DNA of 64,000 nucleotides, from contig NZ_JADZLQ010000002.1 of assembly GCF_015905305.1 (NCBI RefSeq), forward strand, positions 742,361 through 806,360, given 5' to 3'. The notes beneath the pieces were generated by a model, which saw nothing but the letters and a program-made list of their open reading frames with translations, did no database searches and was not told where the DNA came from. Position 1 is the stretch's first letter, and every line of letters begins with the position of its first letter. The position numbers were made by a program, and so were the translations under genes. The DNA is from Pinirhizobacter soli. GTDB lineage: Bacteria; Pseudomonadota; Gammaproteobacteria; Xanthomonadales; Rhodanobacteraceae. Below, one piece after another: positions 63,980 through 64,000 of this stretch.

Positions 63980-64000
63980 GGGGTGAGGGGTGGGAGGGGG

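Overview
High-GC (mid-60s %) gammaproteobacterial chromosome. The gene orders tgt-yajC-secD, thrS-infC-rpmI-rplT-pheS-pheT-ihfA-merR-tRNA-Pro and uvrB-pseudopilin-tRNA-Asn, an Oar-type TonB-dependent receptor and a DesK/DesR-type sensor operon next to ABC transporter genes suggest the order Lysobacterales (Xanthomonadales), probably Rhodanobacteraceae (Luteibacter/Dyella-like). The taxonomy is inferred from gene order and protein style, not from an rRNA gene.

Layout. 1-3056 (minus): queA, tgt, yajC and the start of secD (tRNA queuosine modification and Sec secretion). 3120-7831 (minus): a five-gene operon of ABC ATPase, ABC-2 permease, two tandem DesK-like kinases and one LuxR-type regulator, joined mostly by 4-base stop/start overlaps. 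8077-10751 (plus): class III aminotransferase, PsiF-like protein, a perfect 20-bp inverted repeat, upp. 10858-14571 (plus): hybrid histidine kinase, LuxR-type regulator and an orphan PhnD-like binding protein, a likely phosphate/oxyanion-type sensory set. 14648-20578: a large secreted nuclease, then a minus-strand DsbG-like protein, proline iminopeptidase and D-2-hydroxyglutarate dehydrogenase, the last divergent from serA. 22143-28646: a lower-GC amidase, a Kef-like antiporter, an SDR, and the NO-stress pair hmp/nsrR with an NsrR operator before hmp, then an alpha/beta hydrolase running into nsrR.

28783-36499 (minus): the translation block thrS > infC > rpmI > rplT > pheS > pheT > ihfA > merR > tRNA-Pro. 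infC has an AUC start. Intrinsic-terminator hairpins lie just before both thrS and pheS. The thrS leader has a sigma70-like promoter, a nine-codon ORF with two adjacent Thr codons and a terminator only 27 bases from the start codon, which looks like transcription attenuation. Beside it are three DnaA-box-like 9-mers. 36640-45631 (minus): recC-recB-recD in a tightly overlapping operon. 45703-48825: hemJ-like gene divergent from ligD (phosphoesterase-ligase-polymerase). 48914-52856: a secreted protein of unknown function, tRNA-Val, uvrB, a pseudopilin and tRNA-Asn. 52909-56074 (minus): an SPFH-domain lipoprotein, a small coiled-coil ORF, a small lipoprotein and ppnN. 56195-59521 (minus): Oar-like TonB-dependent receptor. 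59757-61490: a two-domain acyltransferase resembling ornithine-lipid synthase OlsF. 61577-63290: marC-family gene, yciK-like SDR and monothiol glutaredoxin; then sodB on the plus strand.

Most of the window is core housekeeping. I found no CRISPR array, insertion sequence, prophage or toxin-antitoxin locus. The most interesting signals are regulatory (thrS leader, pheS leader, DnaA-box cluster, inverted repeats) and architectural (two kinases with one regulator, kinase plus PhnD-like protein, fused acyltransferase, lipoprotein SPFH protein).
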